A DNA stretch of 64,000 nt, from assembly GCA_963828075.1 (NCBI GenBank), contig CAWHDH010000021.1, positions 3,410,001 to 3,474,000 of the forward strand. The letters run 5' to 3'. This stretch comes from JACCYI01 sp963828075. Its GTDB lineage: Bacteria; Actinomycetota; Thermoleophilia; Solirubrobacterales; Solirubrobacteraceae. The position numbers and the translations under genes are program-made. This document shows positions 63,658 to 64,000 of the stretch, piece by piece. Every line of letters starts with the position of its first letter. Within the stretch, counting starts at the first letter, position 1. Under the pieces are notes generated by a model. That model was not told the DNA's origin. It ran no database searches and saw only the letters and a list, made by a program, of their open reading frames with translations.

Positions 63658-64000
63658 CCAGGCGGCGGGCAGCGTGCCGGCCGGGATGGCGCCCGGATAG
63701 CGCGGGAAGAGCGCGCGGGTCAGCGCGCCGCACGGGCGGGCGTCGATCAGCGGCGCGATGTCGCCGAACGTCAGCATCAGGCGCAGGCTCCCGCCGATCT
63801 GCAGGTCGGCGGCGTTCGGCGGCGTGCCGCCGAGAACCCCCCGCTCGATCCAGCCGTCGATCCGGTCGAGATGGCCGGGGAGGCCGATCAGATCCGCCCG
63901 GATGGTCGGGTCCGTCGCGCCGTTGGACCTCGCGGCGTAGATCGCCACGGGCCGGCTGCCCAGCGCGGCGACCCGCGTCGGGATCGGCAGCTTCGCGCCC
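63643..64000 (-). CDS. glutathione S-transferase-like protein, C-terminal part (5' end outside window)
   Basis: The frame is open to the right edge; 118 residues are visible. The visible end looks like the all-helical C-terminal domain of a GST-family protein: YAARSNGATDPTIRADLIGLPGHLDRIDGWIERGVLGG followed by NAADLQIGGSLRLMLTFGDI, where the N-cap Asp (AADLQI) is the conserved folding motif of GST helix 6. The thioredoxin-like N-domain would be upstream. It overlaps the convergent secreted-protein gene by 15 nt. Confidence 0.75.
   Translation of the reverse strand, partial: GAKLPIPTRVAALGSRPVAIYAARSNGATDPTIRADLIGLPGHLDRIDGWIERGVLGGTPPNAADLQIGGSLRLMLTFGDIAPLIDARPCGALTRALFPRYPGAIPAGTLPAAWLPAA

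Overview
The window is about 64 kb of very GC-rich, densely packed bacterial chromosome. Nearly all third codon positions are G or C. There are many GTG/TTG starts, ATGA/GTGA/TTGA start-stop overlaps, several Ser/Thr kinases and FHA proteins, class III cyclases resembling mycobacterial Rv1264, and an ftsH-fol cluster. Together these point to Actinomycetota, and the secreted-protein style (Pro-rich linkers, thrombospondin-3 repeats, basic C-terminal beta modules) suggests Thermoleophilia/Solirubrobacterales. That placement is inference. No rRNA, tRNA, CRISPR array, transposase or phage gene was seen; both window edges cut genes.

Layout. 0-5.3 kb: end of a PAS/GAF sensor, a lipid hydroxylase, an AlkA-like glycosylase, and a three-gene ABC importer (thiZ-thiX-thiY, minus strand) under a very clear TPP riboswitch. 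5.3-14.9 kb: an Rv1264-type adenylate cyclase, a secreted cyclase-family hydrolase, a MoxR/VWA pair, small membrane proteins, an ArsA/Get3-like ATPase, a secreted glucuronyl C5-epimerase-like protein and a lipoprotein. 15-25.4 kb: aldo/keto reductase, Ca2+/H+ exchanger plus TerC, small proteins, an acyl-CoA dehydrogenase, a secreted trypsin-like protease, a kinase-GAF protein and a CHASE2 cyclase. 25.4-30.1 kb: two large secreted mosaic proteins that share a 559-bp identical 3' module.

30-40.4 kb: a flavoprotein, a large CPA2-type antiporter with a duplicated Cys-pair extracytoplasmic module, and two kinases interleaved with two FHA proteins. 40.3-44.7 kb: aat, PadR/SRPBCC, a reordered two-gene beta-oxidation pair and a sirtuin. 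45-51.7 kb: a flavin oxidase, a three-domain cell-wall hydrolase, a nucleoside-phosphorylase-like protein, coiled-coil proteins and an SCP2-like protein. 51.9-64 kb: a MerR-headed cyclase, tilS, hpt, ftsH, a class B PBP, folP, folB, a thioesterase, folK, a secreted protein and a partial GST-like gene.

Two themes stand out. First, many genes carry a TAnnnT -10 box that ends 5-10 nt before the start codon, with no Shine-Dalgarno sequence. This indicates widespread leaderless transcription and helps fix several starts. At 34.88-34.90 kb one seven-base box serves both strands. Second, genes are packed tail to tail: convergent neighbours abut or share stop codons (CTAG), leaving little room for terminators. 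Signalling (three cyclases, three kinases, two FHA proteins) and envelope/secreted functions dominate the gene content.
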